From Fibrobacterota bacterium (GTDB lineage Bacteria; Fibrobacterota; Fibrobacteria; UBA11236): a stretch of DNA of 64,000 bases. Every line of letters begins with the position of its first letter. Position 1 is the stretch's first letter. This document shows positions 33,214 to 41,690 of this stretch, piece after piece. The stretch is taken from assembly GCA_947482115.1 (NCBI GenBank), contig CANKII010000002.1, forward strand, positions 124,001 to 188,000. The letters are read 5' to 3'. A model generated the notes under the pieces. That model saw only the letters and a program-made list of their open reading frames with translations, searched no databases and was not told the DNA's origin. The position numbers and the translations under genes are program-made.

Positions 33214-33435
33214 ATGGAACGGATACTCGTAAATCCTGACATCTGCAATGGTCAGCCTACCGTGCAAGGCACTCGAATTACGGCTCAAACCGTGCTGGAA
33301 TTTCTTGCTGCAGGGGATTCCATAGAGGATGTGCTTGAGGAATATCCCTCTTTGTCGAGAGAGGATATTCTAGCCTGCATTGGTTTGTCTTCCAGTTTGA
33401 TGAAGCATCATTTTTCTCTTCAGGAAGTCCCTTGA
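33214..33435 (+). CDS. DUF433-family antitoxin-like protein
   Basis: 73-residue protein with the DUF433 pattern: ILVNPDICNGQPTVQGTRIT, then VLEFLAAGDSIEDVLEEYPSL and a helix-turn-helix-like end. DUF433 proteins usually pair with DUF5615 PIN-like proteins as toxin-antitoxin modules; exactly that gene overlaps by 4 bp. Start chosen at ATG 33214 because upstream codons do not match the family. Confidence 0.87.
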   Translation: MERILVNPDICNGQPTVQGTRITAQTVLEFLAAGDSIEDVLEEYPSLSREDILACIGLSSSLMKHHFSLQEVP

Positions 33436-33776
33436 AAGGGATACTTCTCGACGAGAATATTCCCACCCGCCTTGCTTTTGTTCCGTCTCTTCCAATAATT
33501 CATTCAACAGATCTTGGTTTTAGTGTTTCTGATACATTCATTTGGGAATACGCTCGCACTCATTCGCTGGTAATTCTGACCAAGGACGCTGATTTCTCAA
33601 ACAGAATGTTTGTTTCCTCCCCGCCGCCGTGGGTGGTTCATCTGCGGTTCGGCAATATGCGTAAAAAGGAATTTCACTTGCTGCTTGGAAAAGTATGGCC
33701 GCGAATCGAGATGCTCTTACCGGAACATAAACTCGTGAATGTCTATCTGAATCGGATAGAAGGCGTCAAGGATTGA
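33432..33776 (+). CDS. DUF5615 PIN-like toxin
   Basis: 114-residue PIN-domain-like protein, probable RNase toxin of a VapC-like pair. Acidic motifs LLDENIP at the N-terminus and LTKDADFSNR are the DUF5615 active-site features. The start is TTG 33432, overlapping the antitoxin stop (TTGA), so translation is coupled. The typical second-half PPWVVHLRFGN segment is present. Confidence 0.87.
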   Translation: MKGILLDENIPTRLAFVPSLPIIHSTDLGFSVSDTFIWEYARTHSLVILTKDADFSNRMFVSSPPPWVVHLRFGNMRKKEFHLLLGKVWPRIEMLLPEHKLVNVYLNRIEGVKD

Positions 33777-33789
33777 AAACTTGAGGCCT

Positions 33790-34341
33790 ATGAAACTCAT
33801 CTTATTCGTGTTGATTGTTTTCACGATAGGAGAAATAAACGGCTCTGAAAACGCAAAAGATCCGGATACGAATTACAAGTCGATTGCATTCTATTCCACG
33901 ATTCCTTTCGGCTTCGATCATCTGGAAGACTTGGTTAATGCAAAATTAACGCACAAATATTTTACGAACATTGACACTCCATATTGCTCGAAATGCCGAT
34001 TGGTTGGGGCTCAATTTCGATACGTAGAGGACACCCTAACCGCCATCCAATATCTGTCGCTTGTTCAGAAAATAAAGGCTGCGGATCTCCCATCGCTTGT
34101 GAAGAGAAACAAACCCTATAGGGGATGCCCATTTAATTTTAGAATGGTAGAGGACGAGAGATTAAGTCGTCTGGTTATCGAAAAATCGAATACGACCGAA
34201 GAATATCGAATCAAAGAAGGATGTAACTACCAATATGACTACGACAGCACCTATTTGCAAAAACTCAACGAAATTGGTGCTGCTTTGAAGGCTTTGAGAA
34301 AAAATCACTGTTGCACTGAATACTCTAACCAAATCAGGTAA
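33790..34341 (+). CDS. Hypothetical exported protein, AT-rich
   Basis: About 183-residue protein with a signal peptide (KLILFVLIVFTIGEINGS) and several cysteines (YCSKC, RGCPF, EGCNY, HCCTE), suggesting disulfides in the periplasm. No family recognised. The codon composition is AT-rich compared with folD and ispA, and it follows the toxin-antitoxin pair, as if part of the same acquired segment. ATG 33790 preferred to TTG 33781. Confidence 0.55.
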   Translation: MKLILFVLIVFTIGEINGSENAKDPDTNYKSIAFYSTIPFGFDHLEDLVNAKLTHKYFTNIDTPYCSKCRLVGAQFRYVEDTLTAIQYLSLVQKIKAADLPSLVKRNKPYRGCPFNFRMVEDERLSRLVIEKSNTTEEYRIKEGCNYQYDYDSTYLQKLNEIGAALKALRKNHCCTEYSNQIR

Positions 34342-34464
34342 TAGGCCTGTTCCTTGGCTCAAAAGGCCTCGTTTTTAGCCCAATACCCCCCTCTTTTTTA
34401 ATATTTTGGCCCTCACACTACGGGCGCGTTTTGCCCCCGTATTTCCGGGTAAATTCCAAGCTTC

Positions 34465-35355
34465 ATGTTCGCTGAAAAAACGCAGTCCGCCGCGACGGTG
34501 GAAGATTACCTCCGGCATGCCTCGGAACGGGTGAACCAGGCCCTTGACCGGCTGTTGCCCTCCGAGCAGGAATTGCCCGTGGATTTGCACAAGGCAGAGC
34601 GGTATTCGATTTTCGCGGGTGGAAAACGGCTGCGTCCGGCACTGTGTCTCGCGGCTTATGAAGCCTGCGGTGGTCAGGGCGACGATGCCTTGCCTGCGGC
34701 TTGCGCCTTGGAAATGGTGCATACCTTCTCCCTGATTCACGACGATCTTCCCTGTATGGATGACGACGATTTCCGCCGGGGACGTCCCACCAACCACAAA
34801 GTTTTTGGTGAAGCCATGGCCGTGCTGGCGGGGGACGCCCTTCTCGTTCAGGCGTTTGAATTGGTGGCGCGTGGCGGCAATGCAGCTTGTGCACTCACTT
34901 TGGCGGAATCCCTCGGTTCCAAAGGCATGCTCGGCGGTCAAGTCGTGGATATTCTGAGCGAAGGCAAACACGTTGAACTCGAAACTGTGGATTTCATTCA
35001 TCGCCACAAAACAGCGGCATTGATTGCCGGTTCTTTGGTGATCGGTGCGCAGATGGCGAATGCTGCGACCGCAACAGTGGAAGGCTTGCGTTCCTTCGGT
35101 TTCAAAATTGGTTTGGGATTTCAAATCGTGGACGATTGCCTCGACCTTGAGCAAACCACGGAGACATTGGGCAAGGATGCGAAGTCTGATTTGGCCAAGG
35201 GCAAGGCGACCTATCCTTCGGTGATGGGTTTGGAAGCTTCCAAAAAGAAGGCTCACGAATTGATTGAAAGCGCGATCGCCGATTTGCGCAGTTTGCCGAT
35301 TGAAGGCACCGTGCTGGAAAGCATGGCTCGCTACATTTTCACCCGGGTCCATTGA
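34465..35355 (+). CDS. ispA: Polyprenyl (farnesyl/geranyl) diphosphate synthase
   Basis: 296-residue short-chain isoprenyl diphosphate synthase condensing IPP with allylic diphosphates. First Asp-rich motif DDLPCMDDDDFRRGRPT, second GFQIVDDCLD, and the substrate lysine region GGKRLRP are visible. The two residues inserted in the first DDx4D motif fit IspA-type enzymes. Directly followed by dxs, its pathway partner, with a stop/TTG overlap at 35352. Confidence 0.94.
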   Translation: MFAEKTQSAATVEDYLRHASERVNQALDRLLPSEQELPVDLHKAERYSIFAGGKRLRPALCLAAYEACGGQGDDALPAACALEMVHTFSLIHDDLPCMDDDDFRRGRPTNHKVFGEAMAVLAGDALLVQAFELVARGGNAACALTLAESLGSKGMLGGQVVDILSEGKHVELETVDFIHRHKTAALIAGSLVIGAQMANAATATVEGLRSFGFKIGLGFQIVDDCLDLEQTTETLGKDAKSDLAKGKATYPSVMGLEASKKKAHELIESAIADLRSLPIEGTVLESMARYIFTRVH

Positions 35356-35387
35356 AGGACTTTGGGAAACCTATTGGAAGTCCATTG

Positions 35388-37259
35388 ATGTTGGAGAAAA
35401 TCAATTCCCCCGCCGATCTCAAAAAACTGAGCCCGGACGAACTCAAGGAACTCGCGCAAGAGATGCGTGAGACCGTGGTGAAACAGGTGGCCGCGACAGG
35501 TGGGCATCTTGCCAGCAATTTGGGCGCGGTGGATATCACGGTGGCCTTGCACAAGGTGTACAATGCTCCGACCGATAAAATTGTCTGGGATACGGGTCAT
35601 CAGGCGTATCCGCACAAACTGGTTACGGGGCGGTACAAGGATTTTCACACGCTGAAACAATACGGCGGCTTGTCTGGATTTTTGAAACGCGAAGAAAGCG
35701 TTTACGATGCTTTCGGTGCTGGCCATGCAACGACTTCGCTGTCAGCAGCTTTGGGCATGGCTGTGGCGCGCACCAAGCTCAAGAAGAAATACGATGTGGT
35801 GGCGGTGATTGGCGATGGCGCCATGACGGGTGGCATGGCCTACGAGGCGTTGAACAATGCCGGAGAGATCGACGAGAAGATTGTTTTCATTCTGAATGAT
35901 AACCGCATGTCGATTTCCAAAAACGTGGGTGCGATTTCCAAATACTTAAATCGTATCATGAGCCATCCGACTTACAACAAATTCAAAGATGAGATGTGGG
36001 ACATTGCAGGCCGGTTGCCGCAGGGCAAGGGTCTGCAAAAAATCGTGTCGCAGGTGGATGCCGGTCTCAAGCGCATGCTGACGCCGGGCGGCTTCTTTCA
36101 GGATTTGGGTATTCGCTATTTCGGTCCTGTGGACGGACACAATCTCGATGAATTGATCGAGATACTCGCTGCGGTAAAATTGCTTCCCGGTCCCAATTTG
36201 ATTCACGTTGTGACCACGAAAGGTTATGGCTGGGACAAATCCGAGCAGGATGCCATCAAGTGGCACGCCTCCAATCCATTCGACATCGACTCCGGAAAAC
36301 CGAAAGCCGCTCCGGCCAAAACACCTTCGCTTACGCAAGTGTTCGGCGAAGCCATGTTGGAGATCGCGCGCGAAGACAAACGCATCATTGGCATTACAGG
36401 AGCCATGCTGGAAGGCTGCGGCCTCAACATCATGCAGAAGGAAATTCCCGATCGCGTATATGACGTGGGTATTGCTGAGCAGTATGCTGTGACTTTCGCT
36501 GCAGGTGCGGCGTGTGACGGTCTCAAACCCGTGGTGGCGGTATATTCCTCCTTCCTGCAACGCGCCTTCGATCAAATTATCCACGACGTGGCCATTCAGC
36601 ATCTCAATGTCACTTTCATTCTCGACCGCGCAGGGCTGGTCGGTTTGGACGGGCCCACGCATCATGGCGCAATGGACTTGAGTTATTTGAACATGATTCC
36701 CGGCATGGTGATCCTCGCGCCGTCCGATGAAAAGGAATTGCGCAACCATCTTTACACGGCGATGAAATACAACGATGGTCCTATTGCCATGCGTTATCCA
36801 CGCGGAAGCGCGTATGCGCTGGATGAAAAACTTCCCTTTGAAGAAATTCCGATTGGTTTGCCGCGCGTGATTGAAGAAGGTGAGAATCTTCTGATTCTTT
36901 CCGTGGGACACATGCTTGCGTATGCCCGCAAGGCAGTGGAGATGCTTCGCGCCGAAGGATTCAAACCCACCGTAGTGGATGCACGCACGGTTAAGCCCTT
37001 GAATGCCAAAGCGTATGGCGATCTTTTTGCGCGCCATAGTTCTGTCCTTACGTTGGAAGACAACGTTCTGTCCGGTGGCTATGGTTCGGCTGTCGCGTTG
37101 TTGTTGGAAGAGTTGGGATACTCCAATCTTCCCGTAAAGCACATCTCGCTGCCGGATGAATTTGTGACGCATGGCGACGTTCCCACTTTGCATCGCATCA
37201 GCGGAATGGATGCCGAAGCCATCCACAAAAAAGCTTTGGAACTTTTGCGCCCGGTTTGA
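35388..37259 (+). CDS. dxs: 1-deoxy-D-xylulose-5-phosphate synthase
   Basis: About 623-residue thiamine-diphosphate enzyme, first step of the MEP isoprenoid pathway. WDTGHQAYPHKLVTGR, the ThDP motif GDGAMTGGMAYEALNNAG, catalytic Glu in GIAEQYAVTFAAG, FLQRAFDQIIHDVA, and the C-terminal transketolase domain are present. The frame is open from TTG 35352 (overlapping ispA), but ATG 35388 (MLEKINSPADLKKLS) matches the usual Dxs start. Cotranscribed with ispA. Confidence 0.95.
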   Translation: MLEKINSPADLKKLSPDELKELAQEMRETVVKQVAATGGHLASNLGAVDITVALHKVYNAPTDKIVWDTGHQAYPHKLVTGRYKDFHTLKQYGGLSGFLKREESVYDAFGAGHATTSLSAALGMAVARTKLKKKYDVVAVIGDGAMTGGMAYEALNNAGEIDEKIVFILNDNRMSISKNVGAISKYLNRIMSHPTYNKFKDEMWDIAGRLPQGKGLQKIVSQVDAGLKRMLTPGGFFQDLGIRYFGPVDGHNLDELIEILAAVKLLPGPNLIHVVTTKGYGWDKSEQDAIKWHASNPFDIDSGKPKAAPAKTPSLTQVFGEAMLEIAREDKRIIGITGAMLEGCGLNIMQKEIPDRVYDVGIAEQYAVTFAAGAACDGLKPVVAVYSSFLQRAFDQIIHDVAIQHLNVTFILDRAGLVGLDGPTHHGAMDLSYLNMIPGMVILAPSDEKELRNHLYTAMKYNDGPIAMRYPRGSAYALDEKLPFEEIPIGLPRVIEEGENLLILSVGHMLAYARKAVEMLRAEGFKPTVVDARTVKPLNAKAYGDLFARHSSVLTLEDNVLSGGYGSAVALLLEELGYSNLPVKHISLPDEFVTHGDVPTLHRISGMDAEAIHKKALELLRPV

Positions 37260-37296
37260 TCGATTTGATATTTGTGTTGTGTTCTCGAAAGGTTTT

Positions 37297-38940
37297 ATGA
37301 CTGCATCCCGTGATGACAACGCGCCGGAAGGCGATTCGGCCCCGAAGAAAAAGCGCCCGGCGGGAGACTCTTTCGATCTGCCCGGTTTTAAACCTGCTGG
37401 AAGCAAACCGCCTTCGAGTTCGCCGCGTCCGCGTTCTTCTTATTCGGATCGACCCAGTGGAGATCGTCCTCGCAGTGGTGGCGGTGATCGTCCCGCGCGA
37501 TCCTACGGTGGTGGTGGAGACAAACCCCGCTACGGTTCACGCGATGGTGGCGATAAACCGCGATACGGCGGAGGGGATAGACCTTCTTATGGGGGTGGCG
37601 GAGGAGACCGTCCCCGTAGCGGAGGAAGTGATCGCCCACGATTTGGTGGAGGTGATAAACCCCGCTATGGTTCACGTGATGGTGGCGGCGATAAACCGGC
37701 CTATGGTGGTGGAGATCGTCCAGCGCGATCCTACGGCGGTGGTGGAAGTGATCGTCCGCGATTTGGTGGAGGTGATAAGCCTTCCTATGGTGGTGGATCA
37801 AGAGAAGGTGGTCGTCCTCCTTACAAGCCTGCCGGTGACCGACCCGCTTACGGTGGCGGTGGAGATAGACCTCGTTTTGGTGGTGGAGATCGCCCGAGAT
37901 TTGGTGGAGGCGACAAGCCTTCCTATGGTGGTGGTTCACGCGATGGTGGAAGAGAAGGTGGTCGTCCTCCTTATCGTCCTTCCGGTGACCGACCTGCTTA
38001 TGGCGGAGGTGGAGATCGCCCCGCCCGTTCTTTTGGAAATGATCGCCCGCCGCGGTCTTACGGTGGTGGTGGCGGAAGTGATCGTCCCCGTTTTGGAGGT
38101 GGAGATCGCCCTCCACGATCTTACGGCGGCGGCGATCGGGATTTCAAAACTGCGCCCCGCAGTTTTGAACCGACCATTTCGCCCGAGGTCAGCAAGTTTT
38201 TGCCGCTCAAACATGAGAAGGGCCGCTATCGCGAATCCCGTTTTCTGATTGAAGGCGCGAAAAATATTTCCGACATCGTCGCCATCTCACCGGGTATCAT
38301 ATACACCGTTTTGGTTGCGACGGGCTTTGAAGACGACAAACTGAAAGAGGCGCTGAATCGTCTGCGCATTCACACGCAGGAAGTATCCTCTTCGGATCTC
38401 AATGCGTTGTGCGACACCGAAACACCTCAGGGTATTGTGGCCATTGCGAATCTCGGCGCGATTAAACCGGACTGGGCCAAAGCCAACATGGTCACATTGC
38501 TCGATGGCATTCAGGATCCCGGAAATGTGGGCGCGATCTTGCGCACTTCTGCAGCATTGGGTGTGGATGCCGTGGTGTTCGGCAAGGGAACCTGTGATCC
38601 GTACAATCCGAAAGTGGTGCGTGCTTCGGCGGCATCTCTCATGCGCGTTCCGATTGAAACGGGCGAAGATTTGGGAGCAAAGATTCAATTCCTTCGCTTG
38701 AAAGGCTTTTCCGTTGTCGCTACTTCGCCGCATGCGCCGATTACTTTGACGCAAGCCAAGTTGCGTCGCAAGGTTGCGATTTTGTTTGGCAACGAAGGCG
38801 CAGGCGTGGGAATCAACTTCCTCGATCAGGCCGATGCTCTTGTGCGCATTCCCATGCAGGGCAAGGTAGAATCGTTGAACGTGGCCGTGGCGCATGGCTT
38901 GATGACCTACGAATTGTTGCGATTGCGGGAAAAGCCGTAA
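37297..38940 (+). CDS. TrmH/SpoU RNA 2'-O-methyltransferase with long low-complexity N-terminus
   Basis: 547-residue protein. Residues about 1-290 are low-complexity, built of GGGDRPRYG, GGDKPSYGG and SRDGG-type units (Gly, Asp, Arg, Pro, Tyr). About 300-375 is a SpoU substrate-binding-like domain (LKHEKGRYRESRFLIEGAKNI). About 390-545 is a SPOUT methyltransferase with motif 1 LDGIQDPGNVGAILRTSAALG, motif 2 LFGNEGAGV and motif 3 IPMQGKVESLNVAVAHGL, as in RlmB/TrmH-like enzymes. The N-terminus resembles RGG-type RNA-binding, phase-separation-prone tails. ATG 37297 is chosen; upstream codons overlap dxs. Confidence 0.87.
   Translation: MTASRDDNAPEGDSAPKKKRPAGDSFDLPGFKPAGSKPPSSSPRPRSSYSDRPSGDRPRSGGGDRPARSYGGGGDKPRYGSRDGGDKPRYGGGDRPSYGGGGGDRPRSGGSDRPRFGGGDKPRYGSRDGGGDKPAYGGGDRPARSYGGGGSDRPRFGGGDKPSYGGGSREGGRPPYKPAGDRPAYGGGGDRPRFGGGDRPRFGGGDKPSYGGGSRDGGREGGRPPYRPSGDRPAYGGGGDRPARSFGNDRPPRSYGGGGGSDRPRFGGGDRPPRSYGGGDRDFKTAPRSFEPTISPEVSKFLPLKHEKGRYRESRFLIEGAKNISDIVAISPGIIYTVLVATGFEDDKLKEALNRLRIHTQEVSSSDLNALCDTETPQGIVAIANLGAIKPDWAKANMVTLLDGIQDPGNVGAILRTSAALGVDAVVFGKGTCDPYNPKVVRASAASLMRVPIETGEDLGAKIQFLRLKGFSVVATSPHAPITLTQAKLRRKVAILFGNEGAGVGINFLDQADALVRIPMQGKVESLNVAVAHGLMTYELLRLREKP
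37440..38145 (+). repeat. Degenerate tandem coding repeats (Gly/Arg/Asp-rich)
   Basis: About 700 bp of imperfect tandem units built from GGTGGAGATCGTCC-like and TATGGTGGTGG-like phrases, encoding the low-complexity N-terminus of the methyltransferase. Units vary from about 10 to 30 residues, so copy number probably changes by slippage or recombination. Confidence 0.8.
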
Positions 38941-38946
38941 GGGCGG

Positions 38947-39567
38947 ATGAAAATCCGTTGGGTTCCGGCGTATAATGCGCCGGTGGTTCTGACCTTCGCC
39001 TTGCTGGCTTTTGCCGTGCACGGCCTCGATGTAATGTCCGGCGGTCGCATCGTCCCCCTTTATTTTGCAGCGCTGCCGCATTTTGATTTCCGTTCGCCGT
39101 GGTCGTGGTTTCGTCTCGTGTCCCATGTGCTGGGCCACAAGGACACAACGCACTTGGTCACCAATTTTTCCATGATCCTTCTCATCGGTCCCATTCTCGA
39201 GGAAAAGTACGGGGGTCGTGCTCTGCTATTCATGATTTTGATCACGGCGCTGGCGACAGGCGTGTTGAACACGGTTTTTTTCAGCACGGGATTGATGGGC
39301 GCCAGCGGGATCGTGTTCATGATGATTCTGCTGGGTTCCTTCGCCAATCACACGCCTGGAGAAATCCCCATCACGTTTTTGCTGGTGCTGGCATTGTATT
39401 TGACCGGCGAAGCCACCTCCATTTTTCATCACGACGGCGTTTCCCATTTCGCGCACCTCTTCGGTGGTTTGTTCGGCACCGTGTTTGGATTTTGGATGGG
39501 TGGAAAAGGCGGTGGAAAGTCTAAGTCCGCCGGTGCAGCAAAAACGAAAGCCAAGGCTAAAGCATGA
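38947..39567 (+). CDS. Rhomboid-family intramembrane serine protease
   Basis: 206-residue polytopic membrane protease. H-x3-N in the second helix (THLVTNFS), nucleophile Ser in GLMGASGIVF, and catalytic His in SHFAHLFGGLFGTVFGF complete the rhomboid Ser-His dyad. The C-terminus is a basic Lys/Ala tail (KSKSAGAAKTKAKAKA). Starts 6 bp after the methyltransferase and overlaps the next gene by 4 bp, so it is in the same operon. Substrate unknown. Confidence 0.88.
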   Translation: MKIRWVPAYNAPVVLTFALLAFAVHGLDVMSGGRIVPLYFAALPHFDFRSPWSWFRLVSHVLGHKDTTHLVTNFSMILLIGPILEEKYGGRALLFMILITALATGVLNTVFFSTGLMGASGIVFMMILLGSFANHTPGEIPITFLLVLALYLTGEATSIFHHDGVSHFAHLFGGLFGTVFGFWMGGKGGGKSKSAGAAKTKAKAKA

Positions 39568-39929
39568 GAACCATCGTTGTCGTCGGTGCTTCCGACAAAC
39601 CGGAACGCACCAGCAACCAATTGATCCGCCGCCTGCAAAGACGCGGCGATTTCAATGTCATTCCGGTCAATCCGGTGCTTCCGCAAATCGAAGGCATACC
39701 CGTGGTGTCTTCGCTTTCGAATGTTCCCGCCGGACCGGATGTCGTGTCCCTCTATGTGGGCGCAAAGATCAGCGCAGGATTGGAAGCGGAACTGGAACGG
39801 CTGAAGCCGGGCAAGGTGATCTTCAATCCCGGGGCGGAGAATTCCGAATTGCAGGACAAGCTGCTTCAACACGGCATTGATGGGGAAGAGGCTTGTTCCC
39901 TGGTGTTGCTCTCCCAGAACGCGCTCTAA
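39564..39929 (+). CDS. CoA-binding domain protein (YccU-like)
   Basis: 121-residue Rossmann-fold protein: VVVGASDKPERTSNQLIRRLQRRG, then VIPVNPVLPQIEGIPVVSSL and VIFNPGAENSEL, the succinyl-CoA-synthetase-like CoA-binding pattern of YccU/YmcO proteins. Function of the family is unsettled. Overlaps the rhomboid stop (ATGA). Confidence 0.87.
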   Translation: MRTIVVVGASDKPERTSNQLIRRLQRRGDFNVIPVNPVLPQIEGIPVVSSLSNVPAGPDVVSLYVGAKISAGLEAELERLKPGKVIFNPGAENSELQDKLLQHGIDGEEACSLVLLSQNAL

Positions 39930-39937
39930 GTGCCTCC

Positions 39938-40684
39938 GTGATTTTGGATTTGTTGCAAGATTCAATTCTGTCGGGACAGCTCACCCGATGGATTCTTTAC
40001 GTGTTCTCAATACTTGGATTCTTTCTGATTCCTTCTGCGCTCGGTCGTTGGACGTGGGTTGTTCCTGGTGGATTCGCAGGATTGAATCTGTTTCTCTTCA
40101 TCGCCCCTGAATTTTTGCAGCCGCGTCAGGATGTGGTGATTTATTTACTGCTCTCACAAGCACCATGGATTTTGTTTTGTGCGGATTTGGTTTTTCGAGG
40201 TCGCATCGCCCGTGTCGTGGAGCAGGTTCCTGTGCGTTCATGGATTGCGCTTCCCATCTTTCGTTTTCTCGGAGTCGGTTTTTTCTTCATGGCATACACC
40301 GGCGATTTGCCTCCGGACTTTGCCATACACTTTTCCTTTGGAGAATTGGTGACGGCCTTGGGAGCCTTGTTGTTGTGGATTTTATTTCGTCCGGCTAACC
40401 TGTGGTATCGCTCCCTGTTATTCTTCTGGAATGCCTACGGTCTCATGGCTGCCTTGATGTTGAGCTGGGTATTGTTACGGTCTCACCCGGGATTTTCCTC
40501 CGGACAGCCTTCTTTTGACATCCACGGCTATTTTGCGGGATACCCGCAGGTATGGATACCACTTTTTTGGATTCCACTAAGCATCTGCGCGCATGCCTCG
40601 GTATTTTTTAAACTGTACTCTGAATCGAAATCCACACACACCCAGGCATCCAAAGATGCTGTTTCGGAAACGACATGGACATGA
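39938..40684 (+). CDS. Hypothetical polytopic membrane protein
   Basis: About 248-residue inner-membrane protein with roughly six to seven hydrophobic helices (for example WILYVFSILGFFLIPSAL and LFLFIAPEFLQ). No family recognised. The frame opens earlier, but GTG 39938 (VILDLLQDSILSG) just after the preceding stop is the likely start. Overlaps the downstream M48 gene by 4 bp. Confidence 0.65.
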   Translation: MILDLLQDSILSGQLTRWILYVFSILGFFLIPSALGRWTWVVPGGFAGLNLFLFIAPEFLQPRQDVVIYLLLSQAPWILFCADLVFRGRIARVVEQVPVRSWIALPIFRFLGVGFFFMAYTGDLPPDFAIHFSFGELVTALGALLLWILFRPANLWYRSLLFFWNAYGLMAALMLSWVLLRSHPGFSSGQPSFDIHGYFAGYPQVWIPLFWIPLSICAHASVFFKLYSESKSTHTQASKDAVSETTWT

Positions 40685-41517
40685 AAAACGCCCCTTTAAG
40701 AATCATCCGGCCCGTCCTTCTTTTGGCATGCCTGTTCCTTTTTTCCAGTTGCACTCTGTTCGATTCCATTAGCACCTTGTTTGTCACCGAACAGGACGAA
40801 GTCAAACTGGGTACGGAATTCGATCAACAACTTCACGATTCAACCCGGACCTTCCCCGTCTACAATCCGGGTAATTCCGCCGCGAAACTGGCCTTCCAGA
40901 ATTACGTCACCCACCTCGCGGACTCCGTTCTTGCAGGTATTCCCGCCGGTAAAAAACCGGGATACCCCTTCAAGTTCACCTTGATTGATCAGGATATTGA
41001 CAACGCCTTCGCCGTTCCGGGGGGATTCGTTTACATCTATACGGGAATCATCAAGCACATGCAGAACGAGTCCGAGCTCGCCGGAGTTTTGGGTCATGAG
41101 ATCGCCCATGTGACCCAGCATCATTATCGGGATGCCATGGTCAAACAGCAGGGGCTTTCCCTGTTGGTACAGGCACTGGTTGGTGACGATGCGGGGAAGA
41201 TTACCGAGCTGGTGGCTTCGAGTTTCGTTCAACTGACGAGCCTGCAAATTTCACAGGGAAATGAATCGGATGCGGATGCCTACGGGACGCGTTACGAAGC
41301 GGCCATCGGACGCAACCCGATGGGGATTGCGAATTTTTTCAGCCGCATGCAGGATCAGGGCATCGCGATCCTCAGCACACATCCCCAGCCCAGCAGTCGC
41401 GTGGCCGATGTGACTGCGGAAGTGAACGGTGATGCCACCTTGCAGGCTCTTGCGGCGGACTCTTTGAACACGAACTACAAGTCGCGCTTTGAGCAGTATG
41501 TAGGTCCGATCCGTTAA
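40681..41517 (+). CDS. M48-family metallopeptidase lipoprotein
   Basis: About 278-residue outer-membrane lipoprotein protease. Lipobox LFSSC at about residues 18-22; zinc motif HEIAH followed by VTQHH; third ligand Glu in GNESDADAYG. AVPGGFVYIYTGIIK and STHPQPSSR are typical of BepA/LoiP-type M48 proteases, which handle outer-membrane protein quality control. Start ATG 40681 overlaps the upstream stop; ATG 40675 is an alternative. Last gene before a hairpin at 41550-41573. Confidence 0.9.
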   Translation: MKNAPLRIIRPVLLLACLFLFSSCTLFDSISTLFVTEQDEVKLGTEFDQQLHDSTRTFPVYNPGNSAAKLAFQNYVTHLADSVLAGIPAGKKPGYPFKFTLIDQDIDNAFAVPGGFVYIYTGIIKHMQNESELAGVLGHEIAHVTQHHYRDAMVKQQGLSLLVQALVGDDAGKITELVASSFVQLTSLQISQGNESDADAYGTRYEAAIGRNPMGIANFFSRMQDQGIAILSTHPQPSSRVADVTAEVNGDATLQALAADSLNTNYKSRFEQYVGPIR

Positions 41518-41549
41518 ATTTCTCCCGGAATTTCGCTTAAATCTTTTCC

Positions 41550-41573
41550 AACCCCCTTGAAACAAAGGGGGTT
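41550..41573. terminator. Hairpin after the M48 gene, possible terminator
   Basis: AACCCCCTT-GAAACA-AAGGGGGTT, a perfect 9-bp stem 32 bp after the stop. No U tract follows, so it may be a 3'-end stabiliser rather than an intrinsic terminator. Confidence 0.5.
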
Positions 41574-41579
41574 ATGAAG

Positions 41580-41648
41580 TTGTCAAGTGTGACAAGGCAA
41601 TAAAGCCTGTCAGGGGTTATTATTCATCAGGCTCTTATAAGAAGCCTG
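41580..41648. promoter_or_regulatory. Cluster of inverted repeats upstream of a secreted protein gene
   Basis: Three dyads follow one another: TTGTCA-AGTG-TGACAA (41580-41595), AGGC-N6-GCCT just after it, and CAGGCT-CTTATAAG-A-AGCCTG (41628-41648). The last lies 42 bp before the ATG at 41691 and has a palindromic centre, as expected of an operator or a leader hairpin. No regulator is identifiable. Confidence 0.45.
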
Positions 41649-41690
41649 TTGTTACGTCATCGAAAACAAAACACATCCTTGGAGGTTCCC

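Noticed and set aside
35946-37406. 486-codon open frame antisense to dxs
   Set aside because: Shadow of dxs and the start of the methyltransferase gene; no ribosome binding site or recognisable domain.
37440-38145. CRISPR-like array
   Set aside because: Repeats are irregular in length, coding and in frame; there are no unique spacers and no cas genes.
37310-38248. 312-codon open frame inside the Gly/Arg repeat region
   Set aside because: Arises because the repetitive DNA is open in several frames; the methyltransferase frame continues into a real catalytic domain, this one does not.
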